From assembly GCF_001412105.1 (NCBI RefSeq), contig NZ_LKST01000002.1:434001-498000 (forward strand): a stretch of DNA of 64,000 nt. The letters run 5' to 3'. Below are positions 1-8,671 of this stretch, piece after piece. The first letter of the stretch is position 1. Each line of letters begins with the position of its first letter. This DNA comes from Corynebacterium oculi. GTDB lineage: Bacteria > Actinomycetota > Actinomycetes > Mycobacteriales > Mycobacteriaceae. Position numbers and translations under genes: made by a program. The notes beneath the pieces were generated by a model. The model saw only the letters and a program-made list of their open reading frames with translations. It searched no databases and had not been told where the DNA came from.

Positions 1-1395
1 GGTGAAGTACAGGGAGCACCCGCCCTCGTAAACGTGGGAGATGTGGCACATGATGATCGTCGAGCTGCCGGATTCCGCCAGGGAGGTGCCCACGGCCTCG
101 GTCACGGCCTTCTTCACCCGGTCGATGTTGGACCACTCGGTAGCGGTCTCGAAGGTCTCGCACACCGCCCCCTGATCCAGCAGGCCATCGCGCAGCACCG
201 GGGCGCCAAAGCGGCCGCGCTCCCACTGCCGCACCGGCCCTTCCCCACGGGATACGCCGCCGAGGGAAAGCAAAAGGTTGCGCGTCTCCTCATGGCGGGC
301 CGCCGTGTGCTCCGGGGTGCCCTCGTACATGGTCAGCAGCAGGCAGCCGGAATCGGCGTCCTCGGAGTCACCGATTTTGTCGGTGGAGGAAAGGTTGATG
401 CTGGACTCGATCTCATCGGAAAGGCGCAGCACCGTCGGTCCGGTGCCCGTCTGCGTCACCCGGCGCATCGCATCGGCACCGGCAGCAAAGGAGGGGAAAC
501 TGAAGGCCTCGTAGCGCTTGACCTCAGGAATCGGGTGCACGCGCAGGCGCACCCGCGTAATCACGCCGAGGGTTCCCTCGGAACCGAGGAAGAGTTGGCG
601 CAGGTCGGGGCCCGCCGCCGAGGCGGGGGCCTGGTAGCCCACGCGCGTGATCCCCACCGGGGTCACCACCGTGAGCTCCCGCACCATCTCATCAAAGCGC
701 CCGTAGCCCGCGGAGTTCTGCCCAGAGGAGCGGGTGGCTGCGTAGCCGCCGATGGAGGCGTAGGGGAAGGATTGCGGAAAGTGCCCGATCTGCAAGCCGT
801 GCTTGGCCAGCTTCAACTCCGCGTGCGGGCCGGAAAGGCCCGCGCCCAGGGTGGCCTCCAAGGAAACGGTGTCCACGTCTTCCAGCTGGTCAAAGCGCGC
901 CAGATCCAGGCTGATTACCGCCCGCAGCCCCCCCGCCTTGGGGGCCACGCCACCCACCACGCTCGTGCCGCCGCCAAAGGGAACCACGGCCACGCGCTGC
1001 TCGGTGCACCAGCGCAGCAACTTTTCCACTTCCTCCTCGGTGCCGGGTGCCACCACGGCATCCGGTGCGTCGATCACTCGCCCGGAGCGCCAATCCAGCA
1101 GATCGGGGTAGGACTTACCGCGCGCCCGGCGCATCCGCTGTTCGTGCTCGGTACTCACGTATTGCTTACCGACGATCCCCCGCAGCGCCCCCAGATCCTC
1201 CTCCGAAAGGCGCACCTCGCTGAGGCGAATGTCCTCGGCGGGAATGCGGTTGACCTCATCGGCATCGGCCCCCAGCACCGTGGAGACCAGCTTGCGCACG
1301 CTGCCGGACAGCGGCTTGGACTCCTCCGGGGTGCCCCACAGGTTATGGGACATGGGAGGGAGAGGAATGCCGGAATAATCAGAACCAGTAGTCAT
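1..1395 (-). CDS. FAD-binding oxidase (FAD-linked oxidase / AGPS-like), C-terminus off the window
   Basis: The minus-strand frame is open from an ATG at 1395 to the window edge (465 codons, no stop), so the C-terminus is missing. The product starts MTTGSDYSGIPLPPMSHNLW. About 100 residues in it has the FAD-PCMH motif region VVAPGTEEEVEKLLRW followed by VPFGGGTSVVGG, then GGYAATRSSGQNSAGYG and LFLGSEGTLGVITRV. These are hallmarks of the GlcD / alkyl-dihydroxyacetone-phosphate synthase family, flavoproteins that oxidise hydroxy-acids or build ether lipids. The true substrate cannot be told from the sequence. A long perfect palindrome lies 10 bp upstream of the start and suggests repressor control. 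The plus-strand 464-codon open frame here is its shadow. Confidence 0.85.
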   Translation of the reverse strand, partial: MTTGSDYSGIPLPPMSHNLWGTPEESKPLSGSVRKLVSTVLGADADEVNRIPAEDIRLSEVRLSEEDLGALRGIVGKQYVSTEHEQRMRRARGKSYPDLLDWRSGRVIDAPDAVVAPGTEEEVEKLLRWCTEQRVAVVPFGGGTSVVGGVAPKAGGLRAVISLDLARFDQLEDVDTVSLEATLGAGLSGPHAELKLAKHGLQIGHFPQSFPYASIGGYAATRSSGQNSAGYGRFDEMVRELTVVTPVGITRVGYQAPASAAGPDLRQLFLGSEGTLGVITRVRLRVHPIPEVKRYEAFSFPSFAAGADAMRRVTQTGTGPTVLRLSDEIESSINLSSTDKIGDSEDADSGCLLLTMYEGTPEHTAARHEETRNLLLSLGGVSRGEGPVRQWERGRFGAPVLRDGLLDQGAVCETFETATEWSNIDRVKKAVTEAVGTSLAESGSSTIIMCHISHVYEGGCSLYFT

Positions 1396-1404
1396 GGTCA
1401 CATC

Positions 1405-1437
1405 ATGACACTTTTACACTTTCTGTAAAAGTGTCAT
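1405..1437. promoter_or_regulatory. 14-bp perfect inverted repeat, likely operator
   Basis: The arms ATGACACTTTTACA (1405-1418) and TGTAAAAGTGTCAT (1424-1437) are perfect complements around a 5-nt centre, 10 bp upstream of the flavoprotein start. The AT-rich arms stand out from GC-rich surroundings. A DNA operator for a dimeric regulator is the likeliest reading. No T-run follows on the coding strand, so a terminator is unlikely. Confidence 0.6.
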
Positions 1438-1794
1438 CCCGGGAGGCGTGGGTCACACTCTATGGAACGGGGTATATGCGCTGGTGAGGGGAGTTCCCGC
1501 GCGGCTACACCCTATCCCCTAAAGGGGGGATGACGGCATGGTGAGCGGTGGGGTGTTGGCCTTCACCCTCAGCGGTTACAGCATTCCCCACGCTACTGTC
1601 CACGGGAATTTCCCCGTGCCTACCCCGTCATCGACACAATGACCACCTTCTCCTCACCTCCGCAGCAAAGGATTCAGCCCCACACTTTTCCAATCTATTG
1701 AGCACATCCCCCACAGATAGACAAGGATTCCTCGTTGCCGCCGACTGAAGTTCTAAAGCACCCATGACCTCGCATGGATAAAGGTTCCACTGAT
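1438..1794. other. Intergenic stretch without a supported gene
   Basis: About 360 bp between the palindrome and the PIN-domain gene. It contains a weak C4/G4 inverted repeat near 1510-1530 and a 66-codon open frame (1548-1748) with no clear ribosome binding site or recognisable product. I see no RNA gene. Confidence 0.4.
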
Positions 1795-2202
1795 TCATGA
1801 AGAATTCATCGGGGATTTCACTCGCATACCAAACTTAGAGACTTCCTCCTCAGGAAAGTCCTTTAGATTCGCAGTCACAATAAGGTCAGCCCCACCCCGT
1901 ATCCCCGCCGCCACTACATGTCGATCACGCAAATCAGGCAGCTCTATCAAGTGAACTAAATTTTCCCACCCCACCACACAGGCATCATCAAAAGCCTTGT
2001 TCATCACCCCCACCCTGCGCCGTGCCGATCCCGAATAGAGCATATCGGGATGAACACGCTCAAGGGCCCATGTAACTTCATTCAGGATCCGAGTACTCCA
2101 CAGTGGCCGGTAGATCCCCACCTCCGCAAGGCGCAATAGAGTATCCGCTTGAATAATGGGCACCAAAACGCAGGCATCTAAAATTACGCTCAACTGCGGC
2201 AC
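1795..2202 (-). CDS. PIN-domain protein, probable toxin of a toxin-antitoxin pair
   Basis: 135 aa. The first strand VILDACVLVP carries the leading PIN aspartate. ILNEVTWALERVHPDM supplies the acidic middle residues, and LRDRHVVAAGIRGGADLIVTANLKDFP has the closing acidic cluster (DxxH...D) of PIN-fold, VapC-like RNases. The start is GTG at 2202 behind a G-rich Shine-Dalgarno stretch. It lies 20 bp downstream of an excisionase-type HTH gene on the same strand, the usual antitoxin-then-toxin order. It is intact here, unlike the RelE toxins at 10 kb and 18.6 kb. The RNA target is unknown. Confidence 0.8.
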   Translation of the reverse strand: MPQLSVILDACVLVPIIQADTLLRLAEVGIYRPLWSTRILNEVTWALERVHPDMLYSGSARRRVGVMNKAFDDACVVGWENLVHLIELPDLRDRHVVAAGIRGGADLIVTANLKDFPEEEVSKFGMRVKSPMNSS

Positions 2203-2222
2203 AATTACCCCCCATCCCCCAT

Positions 2223-2720
2223 CTACAAAGATCGTCTCGCCTGCCTCAATGCTCCCTCATAGGCGCGCGGCTCCGCCTCATACAGACCCGTTCCAGACGC
2301 CTCGGCAGTAAGCGCGTCCAGCGCCTCCCTCCGGCATGAATGCTTCTTATCCCGATAAGAAAGAACATCACCCAAGCGAATACGCTGATGCCCTCCCCTG
2401 GAAGTTCGCTTACAAGGGAGCTGTTCCTGCTCAAGAAGTTTTACCAGGGTAGGCCGACTAACCCCGAGGAAATCAGCCGCTTCCTGGGTAGTCAGCATCT
2501 GATCCACAGGCGCCACCGCAACGGCCTTACCCGAGTTCATGGCCCTCACTACATCCCGGAGAACACTGAACACCTCTGGCGGCAAGGAAACGGTTTGTCC
2601 ATCCGGCCCCACTAACACGACGGGTCCAGTCAGGGGGCCGAGGAACTTACCAAGGTGCATCACCCCCTCTGGATCAGCAGGAGGTAGCACCGTATGCGCA
2701 GCACCTAGTTGATTAGGCAT
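2223..2720 (-). CDS. Helix-turn-helix (excisionase-type) antitoxin
   Basis: 165 aa, ATG start at 2720. The N-terminal 80 residues are not recognisable. The middle holds a MerR/excisionase helix-turn-helix: MLTTQEAADFLGVSRPTLVKLLEQ followed by LPCKRTSRGGHQRIRLGDVL, the wing typical of the 'excisionase family DNA-binding' proteins that accompany PIN toxins. It likely represses its own promoter and neutralises the PIN protein encoded 20 bp downstream. The pair is next to tRNA-Thr, a common site for mobile insertions, and is more AT-rich than holB. Confidence 0.78.
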   Translation of the reverse strand: MPNQLGAAHTVLPPADPEGVMHLGKFLGPLTGPVVLVGPDGQTVSLPPEVFSVLRDVVRAMNSGKAVAVAPVDQMLTTQEAADFLGVSRPTLVKLLEQEQLPCKRTSRGGHQRIRLGDVLSYRDKKHSCRREALDALTAEASGTGLYEAEPRAYEGALRQARRSL

Positions 2721-2832
2721 AGCGGCAGCCTATCGTAAAAACGAAAAGATCGAAAGAATTCTTTCCCCGCAGGAGAATTGCCACACAAGCATGACCGAAC
2801 CATTGGAACCCCCACCCCCGAACAATAAAACC

Positions 2833-2908
2833 TGGAGCCGCCTGCGAGAATCGAACTCGCGACCTATTCATTACGAGTGAATCGCTCTACCGACTGAGCT
2901 AAGGCGGC
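2833..2908 (-). tRNA. tRNA-Thr (anticodon CGT)
   Basis: Read on the minus strand, the acceptor stem GCCGCCT pairs with AGGCGGC. The D-arm is GCTC/GAGC, the anticodon stem ATTCA/TGAAT encloses the loop CTCGTAA (anticodon CGT, reading ACG), and the T-arm is GCGAG/CTCGC with loop TTCGATT. The 3' CCA is encoded. Length 76 nt, all arms intact. Confidence 0.97.
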
Positions 2909-2924
2909 ACGAGCGGTTACTCTA

Positions 2925-4157
2925 CTACACCCCATACGCCTGCCGCAAACGGCCCACGAGGGCGTCCGTAGCGATGCTGAACTGCACGTTCTCCGTGATG
3001 TGCCTGCGGCATATCGTGATCGCGTCCAGGCATTCCACCAGTCCCCGCTCCCCCACTTTCTCCGCTAGTTCCCCGGCCAGCCCCGCAAAATCGGGGTGCA
3101 CCGGCTCCACCGTGGCCCCCACCGCTAGTAGGAGCGCGTCGCGGTACAGTCCGGAGAGATCCACCAGGGCCAGGTCGAGGAGGTCGCGCCTTCGCCGGGT
3201 GGTGCGCATGCGCTGTGCTTTTTCCAGTTCCTTGACCATGCCCGCCGATCCCCGCGCGGCCTTCTGCGTGCCCTTCCCCTTGCCCCCGGCCCCCAGGGAG
3301 CGCTCTAGTTTTTCGCGCTCGGCGGCGTCGGCTTCCGCGAATGCCTCGGTAGCCTCCTTCTCCATGGCCTTGACCAGGGTGTGCATGGCCTGAAACGCCT
3401 GGTCGCCGTGGCGGATGAGCTCCGCGAGCCCCAGCACGGCGGCGCGGCGCTGCTGCATGCTGGGGGTGGTGACCAACCTGCGGGCGCGGCCGATGTGGCG
3501 CAGCGAGGCCTGGGCGGCGAGGCGGGCGTCATTGTCCGTGGCTCCCTCTTCTTCCACCAGCAGGCGGGTGATCTCCGCTACGGAGGGGGAGGGTACGTAG
3601 ATGTGTCGGCAGCGCGAGCGCAGCGTGGTGGAAAAGTCCTGTGGGTCGGTCGAGGGCGCACAGAACACCATGACGGTCCGCGAGGGGGGTTCTTCGACGG
3701 TTTTGAGGAGGGCGTCGGCCGCCGAGGCAGAGAGCCGATCCGCGTCCTCGATGATGACCACCCGCCACGGGGAGACCGTGGGCAGACGGTGTGCCCCGGC
3801 GATGATCGTCTCGCGCACGTAGTCCACGCCGATAGAGAGCGCCTGGGGCACGACGTGCACGACGTCGGTATGCGCCCCGTCCAGCACGGCGCGGCAGGAC
3901 TCGCAGCGCCCGCAGCCGGGTTCTTCCCCCGTGCATTCCAGGGCCGCCGCGAAGGCCAGCGCGGCCTGGGAGCGCCCCGAGCCCGGCGCGCCGGTAAAAA
4001 CCCAGGAGTGCGTCATGGCGGCGGTGCCGTCCGCGCCCGTTTCCGCCCCTCCGGGGGCCACCAGCGCCCGGGCCGCGCGGGCGGCGTTCAGCACCACGTC
4101 GCGCACGCTGGGGGTATCCGCGAGGCGTTCGGCCACGCTGCGGGGGGAAGTACTCAC
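2925..4157 (-). CDS. holB: DNA polymerase III subunit delta' (clamp loader)
   Basis: 410 aa. It is an AAA+ clamp-loader subunit that helps load the sliding clamp at the replication fork. The P-loop region reads VFTGAPGSGRSQAALAFA, with the usual lysine replaced by arginine, as expected in non-hydrolysing delta' subunits. A four-cysteine zinc site, CTGEEPGCGRCESC, follows. Next come VVIIEDADRLSASAADALLKTVEEPP (Walker B/sensor region) and LRSRCRHIYVP. The C-terminus is a helical domain with a basic/Ala-rich insertion. It is divergent to cyaB with only 17 bp between start codons, so the two promoters must overlap the coding starts. It sits just downstream of nothing else on its strand except tRNA-Thr. 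Confidence 0.93.
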   Translation of the reverse strand: MSTSPRSVAERLADTPSVRDVVLNAARAARALVAPGGAETGADGTAAMTHSWVFTGAPGSGRSQAALAFAAALECTGEEPGCGRCESCRAVLDGAHTDVVHVVPQALSIGVDYVRETIIAGAHRLPTVSPWRVVIIEDADRLSASAADALLKTVEEPPSRTVMVFCAPSTDPQDFSTTLRSRCRHIYVPSPSVAEITRLLVEEEGATDNDARLAAQASLRHIGRARRLVTTPSMQQRRAAVLGLAELIRHGDQAFQAMHTLVKAMEKEATEAFAEADAAEREKLERSLGAGGKGKGTQKAARGSAGMVKELEKAQRMRTTRRRRDLLDLALVDLSGLYRDALLLAVGATVEPVHPDFAGLAGELAEKVGERGLVECLDAITICRRHITENVQFSIATDALVGRLRQAYGV

Positions 4158-4174
4158 CGCACCCAGGGTAGCGA

Positions 4175-5719
4175 ATGGATAGAGTATCTAGCATGAACCG
4201 ATTGCTCAGGGCCATCACGTGGCTATGGGGGACCTCTTGGCCCCTGTACGCCGCCCTTGTGCTCGGATCGAATATCATCGGCGCAGCGGCGATCATGTTC
4301 TTCATCCGCGTGCTTATCCCGCTGCCCGAGCTGTATCACTTTGATTCCTCCGACTCGCACCTGGCGGCCATCGGCATTAGTTACGTGGTCTTTGCCGCCG
4401 TGGTGAGCATCGCGGCCACCTTTATTCTCTTCCGCCCGGTGCTGGATTGGCAGCGCTCCCCGGAGTCGCACGATCCCAACATGGTGCGCAATCTGGTGCT
4501 GCGCCTGCCTATTTATCAGGCGGCGGTGTGCGCCATCGTGTGGTTCATAGGGATTCTCATCGCGGTCATCATCACCTCCTCCACCAGCGGCCGCCTGGCG
4601 CTCATCATCGCCGTGGCCTGCGCCCTGGCGGGTTCCGTGGTCATCATCATCACGTACCTGGTGGCCGAGCGCATGGTGCGCCCGGTGGCGGCCTCCGCCC
4701 TGGCACGCCGCTTCGAGGACTCTACTTTGGAGCCCCCCATCAAGTCCCGGCTGCGCACCACCTGGGTGCTCACCACGGGGGTTCCGGCCCTTGGCGTGCT
4801 GCTGCTCATCTGGGGCCAGAAGGCCGGGTTTTTCACCGACAACGCCGCGGACATCATTCCCGCGATCCTCTGGCTCATCGTGGGCGCGCTGGTCACTGGC
4901 TTTGTGGGCACCACGCTCTCCATCATGAGCGTGGTGGATCCCATTCAGGAGTTACAGGAGGCCATCAACCGCGTGCGCCGGGGCGACTCCAACGCCCAGG
5001 TGGACATCTACGACGGCTCCGAGATCGGCGTGCTGCAAGCCGGCTTCAACGAGATGATGCGCGGCCTGCGCGAACGCCAGCGCGTGCGCGACATCTTTGG
5101 CCGCTACGTGGGCACGGAGGTGGCCCGCCGCGCCCTGGAGGAACGCCCCACCCTCGGCGGGGAGGATCGCAAGGTGGCGGTGCTGTTCATCGACGTCATC
5201 GGCTCCACCACCTTCGCCGTCCACCACGAGCCAGAGGAGGTGGTGGCGGAGCTCAACCGTTTCTTCGAGCGCGTGGTCACGGTGGTACACCGCAACAAGG
5301 GCATCATCAACAAGTTCCAGGGCGACGCCGCCCTGGCGGTCTTTGGCGCACCGCTCCCGCTTGCCGACGCCAACTCGCTCGCCCTCAGCGCCGCCCGCGA
5401 GCTGCGCGAGGAACTACGCGGCATGGCGCTCCAGGCAGGCATCGGCGTGGCCGCCGGGCACGTGGTGGCCGGGCACATCGGCGGGCACGATCGCTTCGAG
5501 TACACCGTGATCGGCGACGCCGTGAACCAGGCCGCCCGCCTCACCGAACTGGCCAAGGACACCCCCGGGCGCATCCTCACCAACTCCGCCACCCTGCGCG
5601 GGGCCAACGAGGCCGAGCAGGCCCGCTGGACGCTCATGAAGTCCGTGGAGCTGCGCGGCCGCCGGGAGATGACACAACTAGCCCGCCCCATCAGGGAAAC
5701 CCTCGCAGATAGGTCATAA
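4175..5719 (+). CDS. cyaB: Membrane-bound class III adenylate cyclase with HAMP domain
   Basis: 514 aa. It makes cAMP at the inner face of the membrane. The N-terminal half has about six hydrophobic segments (roughly residues 22-48, 63-86, 113-137, 140-165, 197-215, 230-255). A HAMP linker follows (VVDPIQELQEAINRVRRGD) and then the cyclase domain from about residue 330: FIDVIGSTTFA (metal-binding Asp), INKFQGDAALAVFG (Lys and second Asp) and FEYTVIGDAVNQAARL. This is the corynebacterial CyaB architecture. ATG at 4175 has AGGG 6-9 bp upstream; ATG at 4193 is an alternative. Its signal is read by GlxR, encoded at 34.3 kb. It lies 3 bp upstream of ogt. Confidence 0.92.
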   Translation: MDRVSSMNRLLRAITWLWGTSWPLYAALVLGSNIIGAAAIMFFIRVLIPLPELYHFDSSDSHLAAIGISYVVFAAVVSIAATFILFRPVLDWQRSPESHDPNMVRNLVLRLPIYQAAVCAIVWFIGILIAVIITSSTSGRLALIIAVACALAGSVVIIITYLVAERMVRPVAASALARRFEDSTLEPPIKSRLRTTWVLTTGVPALGVLLLIWGQKAGFFTDNAADIIPAILWLIVGALVTGFVGTTLSIMSVVDPIQELQEAINRVRRGDSNAQVDIYDGSEIGVLQAGFNEMMRGLRERQRVRDIFGRYVGTEVARRALEERPTLGGEDRKVAVLFIDVIGSTTFAVHHEPEEVVAELNRFFERVVTVVHRNKGIINKFQGDAALAVFGAPLPLADANSLALSAARELREELRGMALQAGIGVAAGHVVAGHIGGHDRFEYTVIGDAVNQAARLTELAKDTPGRILTNSATLRGANEAEQARWTLMKSVELRGRREMTQLARPIRETLADRS

Positions 5720-5722
5720 CGC

Positions 5723-6175
5723 ATGGACAGCCCCATCGGCCCCCTCACCCTGCTCGCCTCCCCGCGCGGCCTCACCCACATTCTCTTCGGCGCGGGGGAA
5801 TCCACCGATTCTCCCATCGTGACACAGACGCAGCGAGAACTAGAGGAATACTTTGCCGGGCGGCGCCAGGAGTTCACCGTGCCGCTGGACTGGGGCGCGG
5901 CCACCGGATTTAGGCACCGCGTGCAGCGCCACCTGCTCAGCATCGAATACGGCCAGACCTCTCATTACGGCGAGATAGCGGCCGCGCTGGGAAAGCCCGG
6001 GGCGGCGCGCGCCGTAGGCAGCGGCTGCCGCACCAACCCCCTGCCCATCGTGGTGCCCTGCCACCGGGTTCTGCGCGCCGACGGCTCCCTGGGCGGCTAC
6101 GCGGGCGGTCTCGCGGCCAAGGAGTATCTGCTGGGGGTGGAGGGGTTGCATTTAGCAGTCCCTCACCGCAGCTAG
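5723..6175 (+). CDS. ogt: Methylated-DNA--protein-cysteine S-methyltransferase
   Basis: 150 aa. A suicide DNA-repair protein that transfers the methyl group from O6-methylguanine to its own cysteine. The active-site motif PIVVPCHRVL is present with Cys in PCHRV, preceded by the DNA-binding winged-helix segment TSHYGEIAAALGKPGAARAVG, whose final RAVG carries the arginine finger. The end is GGYAGGLAAKEYLLGVEG. The N-terminus is short (starts MDSPIGPL) but complete for the family. It is translated just after cyaB and may be co-transcribed with it. Confidence 0.93.
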   Translation: MDSPIGPLTLLASPRGLTHILFGAGESTDSPIVTQTQRELEEYFAGRRQEFTVPLDWGAATGFRHRVQRHLLSIEYGQTSHYGEIAAALGKPGAARAVGSGCRTNPLPIVVPCHRVLRADGSLGGYAGGLAAKEYLLGVEGLHLAVPHRS

Positions 6176-6255
6176 AACCACATATTGGCAAACTATTTTG
6201 CCTGCCATAAAATGATTTGCGCCCAGACCCCGCAAGCGGGATGGACGCTGTTCCC

Positions 6256-6328
6256 TTCGGTGGCGTAGATCCTCGCCACACGTGAGGATGGTGCCACCGA
6301 AAGTACCTCCTATCACACGAAGGGAGGT
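6256..6328 (+). promoter_or_regulatory. Structured leader with sequestered ribosome binding site
   Basis: A two-part hairpin is formed by TTCGGTGGC (6256-6264) with GCCACCGAA (6293-6301) and, inside it, ATCCTC (6269-6274) with GAGGAT (6284-6289). Directly after it, ACCTCC (6305-6310) is complementary to GGAGGT (6323-6328), which is the Shine-Dalgarno of the small peptide gene. The layout suggests that translation is controlled by RNA folding. Inferred from complementarity only. Confidence 0.5.
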
Positions 6329-6335
6329 GAGAGGT

Positions 6336-6464
6336 GTGTCTATCTCCAAGAAAAAGACCCGCCGCAAGATCAAGAAATCTCTGCGACGGATCTTGGAGCG
6401 GGCCACGGCCTACGGCATCGTAATGGCAATTCGCGAAGCCGTGAAGTGGCTGTGGATCCTATAG
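6336..6464 (+). CDS. Small, strongly basic 42-aa protein of unknown function
   Basis: A GTG start at 6336 follows a perfect GGGAGGTGA with 5 bp spacing. The product begins MSISKKKTRRKIKKSLRRIL and ends with a hydrophobic segment ...GIVMAIREAVKWLWIL. The N-terminal half carries about 11 Lys/Arg; the C-terminal half is hydrophobic/amphipathic with two Trp. It has its own terminator (6478-6520) and a folded leader, so it is an independent unit. I do not recognise the family. A membrane-active or nucleic-acid-binding peptide are both possible; a leader peptide is less likely because the next gene is 230 bp away behind the terminator. Confidence 0.55.
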   Translation: MSISKKKTRRKIKKSLRRILERATAYGIVMAIREAVKWLWIL

Positions 6465-6477
6465 CCAGCTCAAACCA

Positions 6478-6520
6478 GGAACCCTCACTTGCCTTGACCC
6501 GCGGGTGGGGGTTCCCTTAT
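6478..6520 (+). terminator. Rho-independent-type terminator of the small peptide gene
   Basis: GGAACCCTCAC (6478-6488) pairs with GTGGGGGTTCC (6505-6515), 10 of 11 positions, followed by CTTATTT. It lies 13 bp after the peptide stop codon. Confidence 0.65.
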
Positions 6521-6697
6521 TTCCACCCTCTGTTACGGAGGATGAACCTTAGTCTAAGCCCTCTCTAATCGTCGAGCAACCTTCCAACACCACACCAGCC
6601 CCTGTGACGCACACACCACCGGGGCCACTCCCCTCGCATTGCCAGGCAGGAGTAACCTACCTCTCATCATTTTTATTCCCCTAGCAGGGAGGCTCCC

Positions 6698-8626
6698 ATG
6701 CGCGAACTCACTCTCCGCGCGGTGATCCTGGGTGGGCTCATCACCCTGATCTTCACCGCCGCCAACGTCTACCTGGGCCTGAAGGTGGGCCTCACCTTTG
6801 CCACGTCCATTCCGGCGGCCGTGATCTCCATGGCGGTGCTGCGCAGGTTTGCACAGCACACGGTGGTGGAGAACAACATCGTACAGACCATCGCCTCGGC
6901 GGCGGGCACGCTCTCCGCCATCATCTTTGTGCTGCCCGGCCTGGTGATGGTGGGGTGGTGGCAGGGTTTCCCGTATTGGACCACCCTGCTGGTGTGCATG
7001 ATCGGCGGCGTGCTGGGCGTGATGTATTCCATTCCGCTGCGCCGCGCGCTGGTCACCGGATCCGATCTCCCCTTCCCTGAGGGCGTGGCCGCCGCCGAGG
7101 TGCTGCGTGTGGGCGATGAGACCGGCTCGGCTGAGGAGAACCGCCGTGGCCTGCGTGTGATCCTGGGCGGCGCGGTAGCCTCGGCGTTTTTTGGTCTTCT
7201 CGGCGCGCTCAAGGCCGTGTCCACCGAGGTTGCCACCGCGTTTCGGGTGGGCACCGGCGGAGCGATGGTGGGCAGCAGCCTGTCTGTGGCGTTGATCGGC
7301 GTGGGGCACCTGGTGGGCCTCACGGTGGGGGTTGCCATGCTCACCGGGCTGCTCATCGCCCACGGGGTGCTCATGCCGATCTTCACCCGGGGTGAGGTGC
7401 CCGCCAGCGGGGATATTTCCGAGTCCGTAGCCGCCGTGTTCAGCCAGGATGTGCGCTTTGTGGGCGCGGGCGCGATGGCGGTGGCGGCGTTGTGGACGCT
7501 GCTCAAGATCATCGGCCCCATTACCCGTGGCATCCGCGCCTCTTTGGTTTCTTCCCGCGCTCGCCGGGGCGGGCAGCAGGTGGAGTTGGCGGAACGCGAT
7601 CTTCCCTTCCCGCTGGTGCTAGGCAGCATTGCGGTATCCATGATCCCCATCGGCTTGTTGTTGTGGAGTTTCTTACGCGGCACGGAGATAGGGCACCACA
7701 CGGGCATGCTCATTGTGCTCAGCGTGCTTTTTACCCTCATTTCCGGCCTGTTTATCGCGGCCGTGTGTGGGTACATGGCGGGGCTTATCGGGGCGTCGAA
7801 TAGCCCCATTTCCTCGATGGGCATCATCACGGTGCTTTCGGCGGCTCTGCTGATTAAGGTAGCCACGGGTTCTGAATCTCAAGCCAATCCCACGGCCTTG
7901 GTGGCTTATACGCTGTTTACCGCCGCTGTGGTCTTTGGCATCGCCACTATTTCCAATGACAATCTCCAGGATCTTAAAACCGGCCAGTTGGTAGGCGCTA
8001 CCCCGTGGAAGCAGCAGGTGGCCCTGATTATCGGCGTGGTCTTTGGCTCGCTCGTGATCCCGCCGATCCTGCAACTCATGCTGCAAGCCTTCGGTTTCCA
8101 GGGTGCGGAGGGCGCGGGCCCCGATGCTCTCGCCGCGCCCCAGGCCGCGCTGATGAGTTCCGTGGCGCAGGGGATCTTCGGGGATTCGCTGGACTGGGGC
8201 AAGGTGGGCCTGGGCGCACTCATCGCCATCGGCATTATTGCTATCGACGAAACCCTCACTCGCACCTCCCACAAGCGCCTCGCGCTGCCGCCGCTGGCCG
8301 TGGGCATGGGCATGTACCTGCCAATGGGGTTGACTCTCATGATCGTGGTGGGCAGCGTGATTGGCGCGCTGTATAACCGACGCGCCGCCCGCAGCGCACA
8401 GCCTGAGAAGGCCACCCGCATGGGCGTGCTCATGGCCACCGGGTTGATCGTGGGCGAAAGCCTCTTTGGGGTGTTGCATGCGGGAATCATCGCCGCCACC
8501 GGCAAGGCCGCCCCGCTGGGGATATTCCCCGAGGGGTACGAGGCCGCCGGTCAGTGGGTGGGTCTGCTGGTCTTTGCGGCCTTGGTTACCGGGTTGTACC
8601 GCTGGACGGGCAAGAAGAGTGGGTAG
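6698..8626 (+). CDS. OPT family oligopeptide transporter
   Basis: 642 aa, polytopic membrane protein with about 14-16 hydrophobic segments. The start MRELTLRAVILGGLITLIFTAANVYLGLKVGLTFATSIPAAVISMAVLRRF has the OPT signature NVYLGLKVGLT. SNSPISSMGIITV in the middle is another conserved OPT motif. The family imports oligopeptides or metal-siderophore complexes using the proton gradient; the actual substrate is not evident. ATG at 6698 follows GCAGGGAGG with good spacing. It stands alone, with no peptidase or binding protein alongside. Confidence 0.9.
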   Translation: MRELTLRAVILGGLITLIFTAANVYLGLKVGLTFATSIPAAVISMAVLRRFAQHTVVENNIVQTIASAAGTLSAIIFVLPGLVMVGWWQGFPYWTTLLVCMIGGVLGVMYSIPLRRALVTGSDLPFPEGVAAAEVLRVGDETGSAEENRRGLRVILGGAVASAFFGLLGALKAVSTEVATAFRVGTGGAMVGSSLSVALIGVGHLVGLTVGVAMLTGLLIAHGVLMPIFTRGEVPASGDISESVAAVFSQDVRFVGAGAMAVAALWTLLKIIGPITRGIRASLVSSRARRGGQQVELAERDLPFPLVLGSIAVSMIPIGLLLWSFLRGTEIGHHTGMLIVLSVLFTLISGLFIAAVCGYMAGLIGASNSPISSMGIITVLSAALLIKVATGSESQANPTALVAYTLFTAAVVFGIATISNDNLQDLKTGQLVGATPWKQQVALIIGVVFGSLVIPPILQLMLQAFGFQGAEGAGPDALAAPQAALMSSVAQGIFGDSLDWGKVGLGALIAIGIIAIDETLTRTSHKRLALPPLAVGMGMYLPMGLTLMIVVGSVIGALYNRRAARSAQPEKATRMGVLMATGLIVGESLFGVLHAGIIAATGKAAPLGIFPEGYEAAGQWVGLLVFAALVTGLYRWTGKKSG

Positions 8627-8635
8627 GGAACCAAA

Positions 8636-8663
8636 AGTATAAAGAGTATAAAAGAGTATAAAA
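8636..8663 (+). repeat. Three tandem AGTATAAAA repeats
   Basis: Copies start at 8636, 8645 and 8655 (9-10 bp steps, about one helical turn) and end 8-9 bp before the ATG of the AAA ATPase. They contain TATAAA-like -10 sequences, so they are part of the promoter or a stacked operator. Confidence 0.6.
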
Positions 8664-8671
8664 TCTCTGGC

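Noticed and set aside
1548..1748. 66-aa plus-strand gene
   Set aside because: No Shine-Dalgarno, no recognisable protein and atypical codon use.
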